Below are positions 27,512 to 35,834 of a DNA stretch of 64,000 bases, one piece after another. The position numbers were made by a program, and so were the translations under genes. The notes under the pieces were generated by a model that did no database searches, had not been told where the DNA came from, and worked only from the letters and a program-made list of their open reading frames with translations. Source of the DNA: Deltaproteobacteria bacterium (lineage in GTDB: Bacteria > Myxococcota > Myxococcia > Myxococcales > SZAS-1); assembly GCA_018266075.1 (NCBI GenBank), contig JAFEBB010000039.1, positions 1 to 64,000 on the forward strand. Direction: 5' to 3'. The stretch's first letter is position 1. Each line of letters begins with the position of its first letter.

Positions 27512-28462
27512 ATGCGAAGCGCGGTCGCAGTCGGCGGCACCATGGGATTGCTGGGCCTGCTGGTCTTCGGCACAGGCTGCGGTGACTCGTCGAGCTCGTC
27601 GTCCAGCTCCGGCTCCACGACAAGCACCACCACGAGCACCACGTCGACCTCGAGCTCCACCTCGAGCACCACGTCGACGTCGAGCTCCACCACGAACGGC
27701 ACGTCGGACTCGACGTCGAGCTCGACGTCGTCGACGTCCGGCTCCTCGACGAGCACGAGCACCTCATCCAGCTCCAGCTCGAGCACCAGCGCCACCTCGA
27801 CGTCCTCGTCGAGCGCCACGTCCAGCTCAGGCTCGAGCGGCACGACGGACTCGTCGTCGAGCTCCAGCTCCGGCTCGGGAAGCGGCTCTGGCTCGAGCGG
27901 CGCGTCGACCAGCAGCACGTCGAGCAGCGGCAGCACGGGCCTTCCGGATCCCGCGTGCATCAACGTGCCCGCGAACATCCCCGACGCGCTCGACGCCGGC
28001 CCGAACGTGCACCCGGCGATCCAGGTCTTCGGCCAGGGCACGCAGAACTACACCTGCGTGCTCGTCGATGCAGGGACGCCGGTGCCGGCCTGGAGCGCGG
28101 CGGTTCCGGAGGCAAACCTCTACGAGTGCGATGCCGACGGCGGCGCACTGGTGGGCACGCACTTCGGCGGCCCGACGTGGCAATGGGACTTCGACGGCAG
28201 CACCTTCGTGGGTGACAAGCCGCACGGCACGTCGGTGGCATCGCCAGACGACCCGCCCACGGACGTCGCCTGGCTGCTCTTGCCGCGAAAGGGTGGCTCC
28301 GACGCGGGCGTGATGAGCACCATCGTCTATGCGCAGCGCGTGAGCACGGTGGGCGGCCAGGTCGGCAATCAGGACGCGGGCTGCGACTTCGCCGCGGCGG
28401 ATGCGGGCCTGGTGGTGAAGGTGCCGTACTCGGCGACGTACATCTTCTACGAGTCGAACTGA
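27512..28462 (+). CDS. Lipoprotein with very long Ser/Thr linker
   Basis: A 316-residue predicted lipoprotein: MRSAVAVGGTMGLLGLLVFG then lipobox G-T-G-C. Residues about 25-145 are almost only Ser, Thr and Gly, making a long unstructured stalk. The globular part (PACINVPANIPDALDAGPN onward) has PAWSAAVPEANLYECDADGG and a beta-rich end PYSATYIFYESN. AAGGAG sits 6 nt before the ATG. A strong terminator follows at 28478. No enzyme motif found; a surface-exposed receptor or adhesin-like role would be guesswork. Confidence 0.8.
   Translation: MRSAVAVGGTMGLLGLLVFGTGCGDSSSSSSSSGSTTSTTTSTTSTSSSTSSTTSTSSSTTNGTSDSTSSSTSSTSGSSTSTSTSSSSSSSTSATSTSSSSATSSSGSSGTTDSSSSSSSGSGSGSGSSGASTSSTSSSGSTGLPDPACINVPANIPDALDAGPNVHPAIQVFGQGTQNYTCVLVDAGTPVPAWSAAVPEANLYECDADGGALVGTHFGGPTWQWDFDGSTFVGDKPHGTSVASPDDPPTDVAWLLLPRKGGSDAGVMSTIVYAQRVSTVGGQVGNQDAGCDFAAADAGLVVKVPYSATYIFYESN
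27584..27937 (+). repeat. Low-complexity Ser/Thr codon repeat
   Basis: About 350 bp made of degenerate AGC, TCG, ACG, ACC and TCC codons encoding the Ser/Thr stalk of the lipoprotein; many imperfect units such as ACGTCGAGCTC recur. Prone to length variation by slippage. Confidence 0.75.
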
Positions 28463-28477
28463 GTCACGGGCGAGAAC

Positions 28478-28513
28478 CCTCGGCGTCGACCTGGGTCGGC
28501 GCCGAGGCGTTTT
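28478..28513 (+). terminator. Rho-independent terminator
   Basis: CCTCGGCG (28478-28485) pairs with CGCCGAGG (28500-28507); inside, CGACC pairs with GGTCG, giving a near-continuous 13-14 bp stem with a tiny loop. TTTT follows at 28510-28513 and TTT again after CG. It ends the transcript of the Ser/Thr-rich lipoprotein. Confidence 0.8.
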
Positions 28514-28625
28514 CGTTTCAGGGCAGAAGGAGCCCTTCGCTCGCAGCGCCCCTCGCTCGGCACACGCTTGCTCGCTCCTCGTGCGCGCTCGTTCCACGAC
28601 TCCATGGATTTCGGCGGAGCGTTCC

Positions 28626-28931
28626 ATGGAAGAGGAGGCACTACAGCGTGCGCAGGTGCTCGCGCAGCTGGGAAGCTGGGAGTGGAATCTCGCGACCGGG
28701 CGCCTGGACTTCACCGAGGAGATGTACCGGCTCGTCGGCCTCTGGCCGCGCACCAAGCCGCTGCAGTACCGCGACTTCCTCCGCTTCGTGCATCCGGAGG
28801 ACCGCCACATGGTCAATTCGCGGGTCCGGCGAGCGCTCTGCGGCAAGCCCCTCCGGGCGGACTACCGCCTGCGCCTCCGCGACGGACGGGTGCGTTGGAT
28901 CTCGATCGTATGGAGCGCGTGCGCTGCCTGA
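28626..28931 (+). CDS. Single PAS-domain protein
   Basis: A 101-residue protein that is almost entirely a PAS fold of the PAS_3 type: AQLGSWEWNLATGRLDFTEE, MYRLVGLWP, FLRFVHPEDRHMV and DYRLRLRDGRVRWISIV. PAS domains sense ligands, redox state or partners, usually inside kinases; no output domain follows here. The stop comes right where a PAC segment would continue, so it may be a truncated sensor or a stand-alone PAS adaptor. GGAG lies upstream of the ATG. Its end overlaps the next small gene by 22 nt. Confidence 0.75.
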   Translation: MEEEALQRAQVLAQLGSWEWNLATGRLDFTEEMYRLVGLWPRTKPLQYRDFLRFVHPEDRHMVNSRVRRALCGKPLRADYRLRLRDGRVRWISIVWSACAA

Positions 28932-29131
28932 TCATCGGGCTTCCGCTCGGCGATGACTATGAAGTGTGGTTCCTCGCGAACTGCGAGGTCGTGGTCTTCC
29001 GCGTGAAGACGGACGAGGTCGCGAACCATTCGATCCAGTCGTCACTCGAGCTCTACAACGACGTGCGCGATCGCCCGTGGACGCACGACTGCGCGGGCGC
29101 GGATTGCGCGGCGTGCCTCTTCACAGAGTGA
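28910..29131 (+). CDS. Small hypothetical protein
   Basis: A 73-residue protein of unknown role, LPLGDDYEVWFLANCEVVVF in its middle and three cysteines near the end (CAGADCAAC). Composition is normal for protein, with well spread acidic and hydrophobic residues, unlike the overlapping shadow frames. It begins inside the PAS gene, so a frameshifted continuation of that gene is possible, though the sequence does not resemble a kinase or PAC region. Confidence 0.5.
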   Translation: MERVRCLIIGLPLGDDYEVWFLANCEVVVFRVKTDEVANHSIQSSLELYNDVRDRPWTHDCAGADCAACLFTE

Positions 29132-29137
29132 CGGGCG

Positions 29138-29152
29138 TACACTCGGGGCATG
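29138..29152 (+). promoter_or_regulatory. TANNNT-N6-ATG leaderless-type promoter
   Basis: TACACT at 29138-29143, CGGGGC, then ATG 29150; no ribosome-binding site is visible. Confidence 0.5.
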
Positions 29153-30691
29153 GCCTCACCCAACACCGAACCTGCGTCACCCGCCACGCGCTTCCTCGAC
29201 GAGCTCGAGATCCTCGTCCGCGCGAGCCACCCGCTCGTGTACCTGGTGAGCGCCGAAGAGAAGCGCGTCGACGGGCTGTTGGCTTCGCTCGCCGAACGAC
29301 ACCAGAAGCCGCTCTATGCCTGGAGCTTCACGCGCGGAGTGCAGCGCGTGTCGGCCGGGCTCTCGCCGACGCCACTCGAGGGGACGGAGGATCCCGTTGC
29401 GGCCTTTCACGCCGTGGCGCGACTTGGCGGGCCTTCCTTGGTGGTGTTCAAGGACCTCCACGCGCACCTCGCCGAGCCACGCGTGGTGCGCGCGCTCCGC
29501 GAGCTCGGTCACGGCCTGCGCGAGGCGGGCACCACCTGCGTGCTGCTCGCGCCGACGCTGGTGATGCCGGTGGAGTTGGAGAAGGACGTCCACGTCCTCG
29601 ACGTGCCGCTGCCGACCTTTCGCGAGCTGAGCGGGCTGCTGCGCGGACTGGTCACGGTGCCGCAGCAAGGCAACCGCGTCGAGGTGGAGCTCAAGCGCGA
29701 GGAGCTGGAGCAGCTGGTGCGCGCCGCGCAGGGGCTCACGTTGCAGGAAGCGGAGAGCGCGTTCGCCAAGGCGCTCGCGGCAGATCAGAAGATCGACGCC
29801 AACGACATCGCCCTGGTGCTCGAAGAGAAGCGCCAGGTGATCCGCAAGAGCGGACTGCTCGAGTACCACCCGGCCGAAGAGAACCTCGGCGGCGTGGGCG
29901 GCATGCTGAACCTCAAGGCCTGGATTCAGCAGCGCACGGCCGCGTTCAGCGCAGCGGCTCGCAACTTTGGGTTGCCAGAGCCGAGAGGCGTGCTGCTCCT
30001 CGGTGTGCAGGGCTGTGGGAAGACGCTCACCGCCAAGGCCATCGCCAGCCAGTGGGGTCAGCCGTTGCTGCGCCTCGACATGGGACGCATCTTCGGCGGA
30101 AGCGCGGGCGGCGCAGAAGAGAACCTCCGACGGGCCATCGCCGTGGCCGAGAGCGCGGCGCCGGCGGTCTTGTGGATCGACGAGATCGACAAGGCGCTGG
30201 GAGGCCTCGCCGACAGCTCGGGGGACGGCGGCGTGAGCGCGCGAATCCTGGGGGCGCTGCTCACCTGGCTGCAGGAGAAGTCGGCGCCGGTGTTCCTGGT
30301 GGCGACCGCGAATCGCATCGACGTGCTGCCGCCGGAGCTGCTGCGCAAGGGCCGCTTCGACGAGATCTTCTTCGTCGACCTGCCCTCGCAGAAGGAGCGC
30401 GCGGAGATCTTCGCCATCCACCTCCGCCGACGCGGTCGCGATCCAGCCAAGTACGAGTGCGGCCAGCTCGGCGCATTTGCCGACGGCTTCAGCGGCGCGG
30501 AGATCGAGCAAGTGGTCGTCTCCGCGCTGCACCTGGCGTTCTCGGCGGGCGTCGAGGTCGCGCAGGAACATCTGGTGGCAGCGCTGCGGGAGACGTATCC
30601 GCTCTCCAAAACGCTGCGCGAAGAGATCCAGGCGCTGCGCGTGTGGGCGCTCGATCGTGCGCGGCGCGCGTCGCCCAAAGAGACCTCGTGA
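29150..30691 (+). CDS. Ycf46-like AAA+ ATPase
   Basis: A 513-residue AAA+ ATPase of the Ycf46 type (cyanobacterial/plastid-like architecture). Residues 1 to about 225 form the family-specific N-terminal part (DELEILVRASHPLVYLVSAE opening). The AAA module has Walker A GVQGCGKT (residues 285-292), Walker B AVLWIDEID (Asp344, Glu345), sensor-like FLVATANRID and arginine finger region ELLRKGRFDEIFF. Related members unwind or remodel unknown protein targets. Its stop overlaps the next start as GTGA, so the small lipoprotein downstream is translated from the same mRNA. Confidence 0.88.
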   Translation: MASPNTEPASPATRFLDELEILVRASHPLVYLVSAEEKRVDGLLASLAERHQKPLYAWSFTRGVQRVSAGLSPTPLEGTEDPVAAFHAVARLGGPSLVVFKDLHAHLAEPRVVRALRELGHGLREAGTTCVLLAPTLVMPVELEKDVHVLDVPLPTFRELSGLLRGLVTVPQQGNRVEVELKREELEQLVRAAQGLTLQEAESAFAKALAADQKIDANDIALVLEEKRQVIRKSGLLEYHPAEENLGGVGGMLNLKAWIQQRTAAFSAAARNFGLPEPRGVLLLGVQGCGKTLTAKAIASQWGQPLLRLDMGRIFGGSAGGAEENLRRAIAVAESAAPAVLWIDEIDKALGGLADSSGDGGVSARILGALLTWLQEKSAPVFLVATANRIDVLPPELLRKGRFDEIFFVDLPSQKERAEIFAIHLRRRGRDPAKYECGQLGAFADGFSGAEIEQVVVSALHLAFSAGVEVAQEHLVAALRETYPLSKTLREEIQALRVWALDRARRASPKETS

Positions 30692-31011
30692 AGCACCATG
30701 TTCATCTCGTGCGCGCTTCGGTCGTCGTGCTGGGTCTCGCCAGCTCCGGTTGCGCCACGGCAATGAGCGAGAATGTGAACGTCGCGAGCGAAGCCACCAT
30801 CGACGGCAGGCAGGTCTCGGACGCGCAGTTCGACGCGTTCGAGCGGGCGCTCACCGACCGCAAGGACACCATCACCTGCGCCGAGACCAACACGGGCGGC
30901 TTCAGCGAGTACGAAGCCATCGATGCAAGCGGTGTTCGTTATCGCGTGAGGCTCGAGAGCCGGAACGGGAAGTCGCTGCGCGAGGCGACCCGCGCAGCGC
31001 TCTCTCCGTGA
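30688..31011 (+). CDS. Small lipoprotein
   Basis: A 107-residue predicted lipoprotein. GTG 30688 overlaps the ATPase stop; a hydrophobic segment (ASVVVLGLASSGCA) ends in lipobox A-S-S-G-C. The mature part, with VSDAQFDAFERALTDRKDT and CAETNTGGFSEYEAIDASG, has no recognised family. GTG 30709 is an alternative start that gives a shorter n-region. Confidence 0.65.
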   Translation: MKHHVHLVRASVVVLGLASSGCATAMSENVNVASEATIDGRQVSDAQFDAFERALTDRKDTITCAETNTGGFSEYEAIDASGVRYRVRLESRNGKSLREATRAALSP

Positions 31012-31015
31012 GCGG

Positions 31016-31906
31016 CTAGAGCCACTCCTGCTTCTCGAGGTCCTGCATCATCTTCGGGCCCGTCGGCTTCCAGCCGAGCGCGGCGCGCGTCTTCTCGCTC
31101 GACGCGCGCAGGTCCCAGCCGGCGAAGTGCGCCATCCAGCCGAAGTGCGCCTGGGCATCGCCGAGCGCGATCGAGCGCACCGGCATCTTCAGGCCCCTAC
31201 CGAGCACCTCCGAGATCTCGCGGACGCCCACGCCCTCCTCCGCGACCGCGTGGTAGCGCGCATAGCCATCGGTCTTCTCGACGGCGAGCTTGTAGAGCCG
31301 CGCCACATCCGACACGTGCGCCGCGGGCCACTGGTTCTTGCCCTCGCCGACATAGGCGACGAAGCCCTTCTCCCGCGCGACCTGAATCAAGTACGAGACC
31401 AGCCCCGCCTTCCTGGTGTCGTGCACCTGCGGCAGCCGCACGATGCCCACGCGCACGCCTCGCTGCGCCACGCGATCCGCGGCCTCTTCCGACATCGCGC
31501 GCGGGACCTCCTTCGAGCTCACCTTGTCGTCATCCTCGGTGGCCGCGCGTCCGGCGTCGGCCTTGCCCATGCCGGTGCCCGAGGTCACGAGCAGAAGCTT
31601 CTTCGTCCCCGCGAGCGCGTCGCCCATGGCTTCGATGGCGCGCCGGTCGTTCTCGCAGTTCTGCATGAACTTCGAGAAGTCATGGTTGAAGGCGAGGTGG
31701 ACCGTCGCATCGGACTGCGCCGCGCCGCGCGCGAGGATGTCGAGCTGCTCCACGTCGCCGCGGAGGACCTCGGCACCCGCAGCCTGGAGCGCCGCTGCGC
31801 CCGCGTCACTGCGCGAGAGCCCCAACACCTGATGACCTGCCTTGAGCAGCTCCGGCACCAACGCCGAGCCGATGAATCCTGTCGCACCTGTCACGAACAC
31901 GCGCAT
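31016..31906 (-). CDS. SDR family oxidoreductase (atypical, NAD-dependent epimerase-like)
   Basis: A 296-residue Rossmann enzyme of the atypical SDR5 type. The start MRVFVTGATGFIGSALVPEL gives the TGxxGxxG nucleotide-binding loop, with LGLSRSDAGAAALQAAGAEV after it. The usual Tyr-x3-Lys pair is not obvious in the expected place (LVTSGTGMGKADAG), as in many members of this subgroup. It likely reduces or modifies a small carbonyl compound. AAGGAG precedes the ATG. It is transcribed away from the AraC regulator at 32038, which probably controls it. Confidence 0.85.
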   Translation of the reverse strand: MRVFVTGATGFIGSALVPELLKAGHQVLGLSRSDAGAAALQAAGAEVLRGDVEQLDILARGAAQSDATVHLAFNHDFSKFMQNCENDRRAIEAMGDALAGTKKLLLVTSGTGMGKADAGRAATEDDDKVSSKEVPRAMSEEAADRVAQRGVRVGIVRLPQVHDTRKAGLVSYLIQVAREKGFVAYVGEGKNQWPAAHVSDVARLYKLAVEKTDGYARYHAVAEEGVGVREISEVLGRGLKMPVRSIALGDAQAHFGWMAHFAGWDLRASSEKTRAALGWKPTGPKMMQDLEKQEWL

Positions 31907-32025
31907 CTGTTGCTCCTTGTGAAGTTCAACGCGGGAAAGAATGCGCGGCCGGCCCGCGAATCTCTTGGGCGAACTTGGTCGGCGGCCATGCCAAGAACGC
32001 CCAAGCGGCACTCCATCGACCTCGC

Positions 32026-32040
32026 TAAGCTCATCGGGTG
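32026..32040 (+). promoter_or_regulatory. TANNNT-N6-GTG leaderless-type promoter
   Basis: TAAGCT at 32026-32031, CATCGG, then GTG 32038. Decides the GTG start for the AraC-type gene. Confidence 0.45.
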
Positions 32041-32868
32041 GGAACTCCCGCCGCACAACCCGAACGTCGCGTCGTCGGTCGTCCGGACGCCCTGCCTGGC
32101 GTGGGCGTGGTCCGAATCACGCTCGACCAGGGCCTGAGCAGCGCCGTGCCCCACAAGCACGCCACCGTGTTGCATCTCGAGGGCGAATCCATCTGGTCGG
32201 TGCGCGGCGCGCACTGGTCCACGCGGCCGGGCACACTGGGCGTGAAGGTGCCGGGCGAGGTGTACCGCGAGCACACGCGACGTGGACGCTCGCGCTTCCA
32301 GGTTGTCGTGTTCGAGGACGCGCTCGTGGAAGAAGCGCGCGCGGCGTTCGATCAGCCGCCCGCCGCTCCGCGCGCGGGCTCGTTCGACGGCTTCGATGAT
32401 CCGCGCGTGCAGCCGCTGATGGTGCTGCATCAGGGGATGCTCGACGACGCCGCGTGCACGGCGACCCTGGAGCAAGCGCTCGCCGAGGCGCTCGCGACCT
32501 ATGTGCAGCTCACCGCGGCCAAGCCTTCGCACCCCGAGCCCGCGTCGATGTTTGGCTCCGCCGTGGCGCGGGCACGCGCGCTTCTCGATACGCGCATTAC
32601 CGAGCCGGTGACGCTCGACGAGCTCGCCGCCCACGCGCGGCTCGACAAGTTCCGCCTCTGCCGCGCGTTCCGCGAGCAGGTGGGCCTGCCGCCGCACGCG
32701 TATGTGACCCATCGTCGCGTGAGCCTTGCGCAGGAGATGCTCGCTCGCGGCGTGCCCCAGGCGGAGGTGGCCATTCAAGTTGGCCTCTACGATCAGAGCC
32801 AGCTCCATCGCCACTTCAAGCGCATCCTGGGCATCACGCCCGGCGCTTGGGCGCGCGCGATGCGCTGA
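32038..32868 (+). CDS. AraC family transcriptional regulator
   Basis: A 276-residue regulator. The N-terminal 150 residues form a cupin-like ligand-binding domain (SSAVPHKHATVLHLEGESIW, GTLGVKVPGEVYREH). The C-terminal 100 residues contain the two AraC helix-turn-helix motifs: TLDELAAHARLDKFRLCRAF and PQAEVAIQVGLYDQSQLHRH, ending FKRILGITPGAW. It sits between a divergent SDR gene and a co-directional aldo-keto reductase gene, the usual place for a local activator or repressor of both. Confidence 0.92.
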   Translation: MGTPAAQPERRVVGRPDALPGVGVVRITLDQGLSSAVPHKHATVLHLEGESIWSVRGAHWSTRPGTLGVKVPGEVYREHTRRGRSRFQVVVFEDALVEEARAAFDQPPAAPRAGSFDGFDDPRVQPLMVLHQGMLDDAACTATLEQALAEALATYVQLTAAKPSHPEPASMFGSAVARARALLDTRITEPVTLDELAAHARLDKFRLCRAFREQVGLPPHAYVTHRRVSLAQEMLARGVPQAEVAIQVGLYDQSQLHRHFKRILGITPGAWARAMR

Positions 32869-32903
32869 GCAGCAGCACGCCCATCAACAGAAGGAGCAAC
32901 GCC

Positions 32904-33878
32904 ATGGCTCGCGAAACGCAGCTTGGAAAGACCGGCCCCAAGGTCTTCCCCATCTCCCTCGGATGCATGGGCATGTCCGGCGCGTACGGCCCGTCCGACG
33001 AGGCCGAGAGCATCGCCACGATCCACGAGGCGATCGAGCGCGGCGTGACCCTGCTCGACACCGGCGACTTCTACGGCGCGGGCCACAATGAGCTGCTGAT
33101 TCGACGCGCCCTCGAAGGCCGTCGCGACCGGGTGCTGCTGTCGGTGAAGTTCGGCGCGATGCGAGGCCCCGATGGCGCGTTCGTCGGCTTCGATGGTCGC
33201 CCGGCGGCGGTGAAGAACTTCGTGACCTACAGCTTGCAGCGGCTGGGCACGGATCACATCGACGTGTACCGCCCTGCCCGCCTCGATCCCACCGTGCCGA
33301 TTGAGGACACGGTCGGCGCGATCGCCGAGTTGGTGAAGTCCGGCTACGTGCGCCACATCGGCCTCTCCGAGGTCGGCGCCGAGACGATCCAGCGCGCGGC
33401 GAAGGTGCACCCGCTGGTCGACCTGCAGATCGAGTACGCGGTGATCACCCGTCAGCCCGAGAAGGCGATCTTCCCCACGCTGGCGCAGCTCGGGATGAGC
33501 GCGACGCTCTACGGCGTGCTCTCGCGCGGCCTGCTCACCGGCAGCACGACCGGCGGCGCGCGCGCGGGCTTTCCGCGCTTCGCCGGTGAGGCCGGCCAGC
33601 GCAACGCGGCGGTCGTCGCGAAGTTCCACGCGTTCGCGGCCGACCACGGCATGACGCCGGCGCAGCTCTCGGTCGCGTGGGTGCTCGCGAAACAGCCCAC
33701 GCTCGTTCCCGTCGTGGGCGCGCGCACGCGAAAGCAGCTCACCGACGTGCTCGACGCGCTGGACAAGCCGCTCTCGGCTGCGGACGTGGCTGCGGTCGAG
33801 GCGCTCCTTCCTCCCGACGCGATCTCGGGAAGCCGCTACCCGGAGCAGCAGATGAAGCTGCTCGACAGCGAGCGCTGA
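32904..33878 (+). CDS. Aldo/keto reductase family protein with substituted catalytic His
   Basis: A 324-residue NADPH-dependent oxidoreductase of (beta/alpha)8 fold. Conserved blocks: LGCMGMSGAYGP, LLDTGDFYGAGHNE (Asp and Tyr of the tetrad), LLSVKFGAM (Lys), then DVYRPARLDP where typical members read YxxHRxDP: the catalytic His is Ala. GLSEVGAETI, LQIEYAVITRQPE and VPVVGARTRKQL follow. I recall a YRPARLDP subgroup, so this may be a normal variant with altered chemistry. AAGGAG lies 8 nt before the ATG; it is probably co-transcribed with the AraC regulator. Confidence 0.9.
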   Translation: MARETQLGKTGPKVFPISLGCMGMSGAYGPSDEAESIATIHEAIERGVTLLDTGDFYGAGHNELLIRRALEGRRDRVLLSVKFGAMRGPDGAFVGFDGRPAAVKNFVTYSLQRLGTDHIDVYRPARLDPTVPIEDTVGAIAELVKSGYVRHIGLSEVGAETIQRAAKVHPLVDLQIEYAVITRQPEKAIFPTLAQLGMSATLYGVLSRGLLTGSTTGGARAGFPRFAGEAGQRNAAVVAKFHAFAADHGMTPAQLSVAWVLAKQPTLVPVVGARTRKQLTDVLDALDKPLSAADVAAVEALLPPDAISGSRYPEQQMKLLDSER

Positions 33879-33880
33879 GC

Positions 33881-34618
33881 TCAGATCACATCGCAGGAAG
33901 GCGCGTCGACGCGCTTCAGCCACGGCAGCGAACCGAACTCCTCGAGGAGCGTGTCGTAAACGACGGTGGTCTTGACGTCGTAGAGCACGCCCTGGTCGTA
34001 CCACTCGTCGAACAGCGCTGCGTTGGTCCCGTCCAGACCGACGTACTTCAGCTCGGGCAGCTCCGCGCGGGCGACAGCGCGCAGCGCGTCCATGCTGATG
34101 TCGGGGTTGTGGCTGAGGACCAGCATCCGAAGCCCGCGAAGCCGCGTCGAGGCGACGAGCTTCGTGACGTCCGCGTCTTTGAGCCTGCAGAACGAAACGT
34201 CGAGTGAGCGCAGCTGGCTGAGCAACGGCAACGTGGCGAGCTCGCCAATCACCGTCGAGTCACCCTCGACGCGCAGGTGCCGAATGGGCGCAAGCCGAAC
34301 GAGCGTGCTCCAGGAGGCGAAGAGCTTGGGCGCCTTCACGCGGATCTCTTCGACGAAGCCGCCCCAGTACTCGAACGAGGAGACCTGCTTCGCGAGCGCA
34401 CCTGCCCATCGCTCGCCATTCAGGATGATCAAGGACCTGGCACCAGATGGATCGACGTCCTCGCCGCGCCGGCGCCGCTCACGGTTGTCGAGCTGCACAT
34501 CGATGAGCTTCGCGCGGTCGGAATCGGCGGAGCGAACGGCGTCGGCAAAGGCGCGACGAGGCGCCATGTCGTCGGGCGCAGCGCAGACGGCAGCGAGCAG
34601 TGCGTCGACGTCCGGCAT
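33881..34618 (-). CDS. TIGR02996-domain protein with leucine-rich repeats
   Basis: A 245-residue protein. The N-terminal stretch DALLAAVCAAPDDMAPRRAF matches the TIGR02996 repeat-companion domain known from planctomycetes and myxobacteria, where it accompanies LRR or kinase domains. The middle part has leucine-rich repeats: LVRLAPIRHLRVEGD, LPLLSQLRSLDVSFCRL, STRLRGLRMLVLSHNP and LPELKYVGLDGT. A protein-binding role is likely. TATCGT-N6-ATG precedes the start. Its stop is 2 nt from that of the convergent aldo/keto reductase gene. Confidence 0.8.
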   Translation of the reverse strand: MPDVDALLAAVCAAPDDMAPRRAFADAVRSADSDRAKLIDVQLDNRERRRRGEDVDPSGARSLIILNGERWAGALAKQVSSFEYWGGFVEEIRVKAPKLFASWSTLVRLAPIRHLRVEGDSTVIGELATLPLLSQLRSLDVSFCRLKDADVTKLVASTRLRGLRMLVLSHNPDISMDALRAVARAELPELKYVGLDGTNAALFDEWYDQGVLYDVKTTVVYDTLLEEFGSLPWLKRVDAPSCDVI

Positions 34619-34630
34619 CGCTCGACGATA
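34616..34630 (-). promoter_or_regulatory. TANNNT-N6-ATG leaderless-type promoter
   Basis: On the minus strand TATCGT (34630-34625), CGAGCG, then ATG at 34618. No Shine-Dalgarno sequence. Confidence 0.5.
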
Positions 34631-34671
34631 CGCGTTTGCCCGAGCAGGTGTCGCGTCGCTACAACCGGGAC

Positions 34672-35787
34672 ATGCCTGAGGTTCGCGTAGTGGCCAGCGG
34701 AGATCGAATCGCCTTGCCGCGTGGCAGGTATCGCTTCGTTGCAGCGGGCCCGATGCTGCTCGACGACGACTTTGCGCCGGTCATCGCCGCTGCCGAGAGC
34801 GACGGCCTCGTGCAATTCACGACCAGCGACGTGGACGACGATGCCGTGGGCGCGCTCCTTCGCGTGAACGTGCCCTGGCTGGTGCTCGGGCACGCAGGTG
34901 TTGAGGCGAGCTTCGGTGCGCAGGGAACGCACGGCTTCGTCGCGGTGTCGGCGGAGGACGTGCTCATCGACGATGAGGCGTGGCAAGCCGCGCCCGAGCA
35001 AGAGCTCGACACGATCACGCAGACTGCGTCCGGACATTTCGCGGGCGATGGATGGCAGCTCGCGCCACATCCGCTCTGCCGCGGCGATCTCCGAGATTGG
35101 AGCTGGGCCTGGGGCCGTAAGACGTGGGGACCTGTCGTGCTCGACGTGCAGGTGCCGCGCTCGGCGGACGAGATTCGCAAGTTCCTCGACGCGGAGTCGC
35201 CGCTTCCGTATCGACCCGTGCCGAACGAGCCGTTCCTCAGCGCGGGTCGACTCGAGCAAGCCGGGCGAATCTACGTTCGCGAAGGTGCTCTCGCGTTCAC
35301 GCGAAGCCACGTTGAGCCGAGCCGCACGACGATGGCCTTCGATGCCGGGCTGTGCCACGCGCTCGCGAGCGGCGCGCTCGGCGAGCTCTCGTGGGACGTC
35401 TACGAGCAGGACTATGGCGCGTACCTGGCGACGGGCGAAGGCTGCGCGTCGCTCGCGCGCTATCTCGACCCGGCGGCGGACGAAGCGGCCCAGCGCGCGC
35501 ATTGGCGCTCCGTTTTCACAGAGCGCGTGGTGACAGCGCCCGATGCCGATACGCCCGATGCTGCAGCGGTCGCGCTCGCGAATGCGCTTCAACTTTCGGG
35601 CGTGAAATCGGTCGCCGAGCTCGGGCACGCGCTTGTGCGAACGCCGCTCGCCTCATTGCCGCGAAAGCTCAGGCTCGAGCTGCCGAACGCATTTCACAAC
35701 GCGCACGGTACCGGCGGACTCCTCGACGCCGCGCTTCGAGCCCAGCCGCGACTGAGTTGGTCCATGTCGTTCAGAGCGACGATCTAG
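34672..35787 (+). CDS. Hypothetical protein, large cytoplasmic
   Basis: A 371-residue protein without signal peptide, membrane helix or a motif I recognise. Visible features: an N-terminal beta-rich part with AAGPMLLDDDFAPVIAAAES, a Trp-rich stretch RDWSWAWGRKTWGPVVLDVQ, and a helical C-terminus (DAAAVALANALQLSGVKSVAE). TACAAC lies 6 nt before ATG 34672, with no Shine-Dalgarno sequence, so it is probably leaderless. It is divergent from the TIGR02996/LRR gene, 53 bp apart. Confidence 0.7.
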   Translation: MPEVRVVASGDRIALPRGRYRFVAAGPMLLDDDFAPVIAAAESDGLVQFTTSDVDDDAVGALLRVNVPWLVLGHAGVEASFGAQGTHGFVAVSAEDVLIDDEAWQAAPEQELDTITQTASGHFAGDGWQLAPHPLCRGDLRDWSWAWGRKTWGPVVLDVQVPRSADEIRKFLDAESPLPYRPVPNEPFLSAGRLEQAGRIYVREGALAFTRSHVEPSRTTMAFDAGLCHALASGALGELSWDVYEQDYGAYLATGEGCASLARYLDPAADEAAQRAHWRSVFTERVVTAPDADTPDAAAVALANALQLSGVKSVAELGHALVRTPLASLPRKLRLELPNAFHNAHGTGGLLDAALRAQPRLSWSMSFRATI

Positions 35788-35834
35788 CGGCACAGGATCT
35801 TGAACGCGATGTCGCGCGTGTCGAGCTCGGGCGC

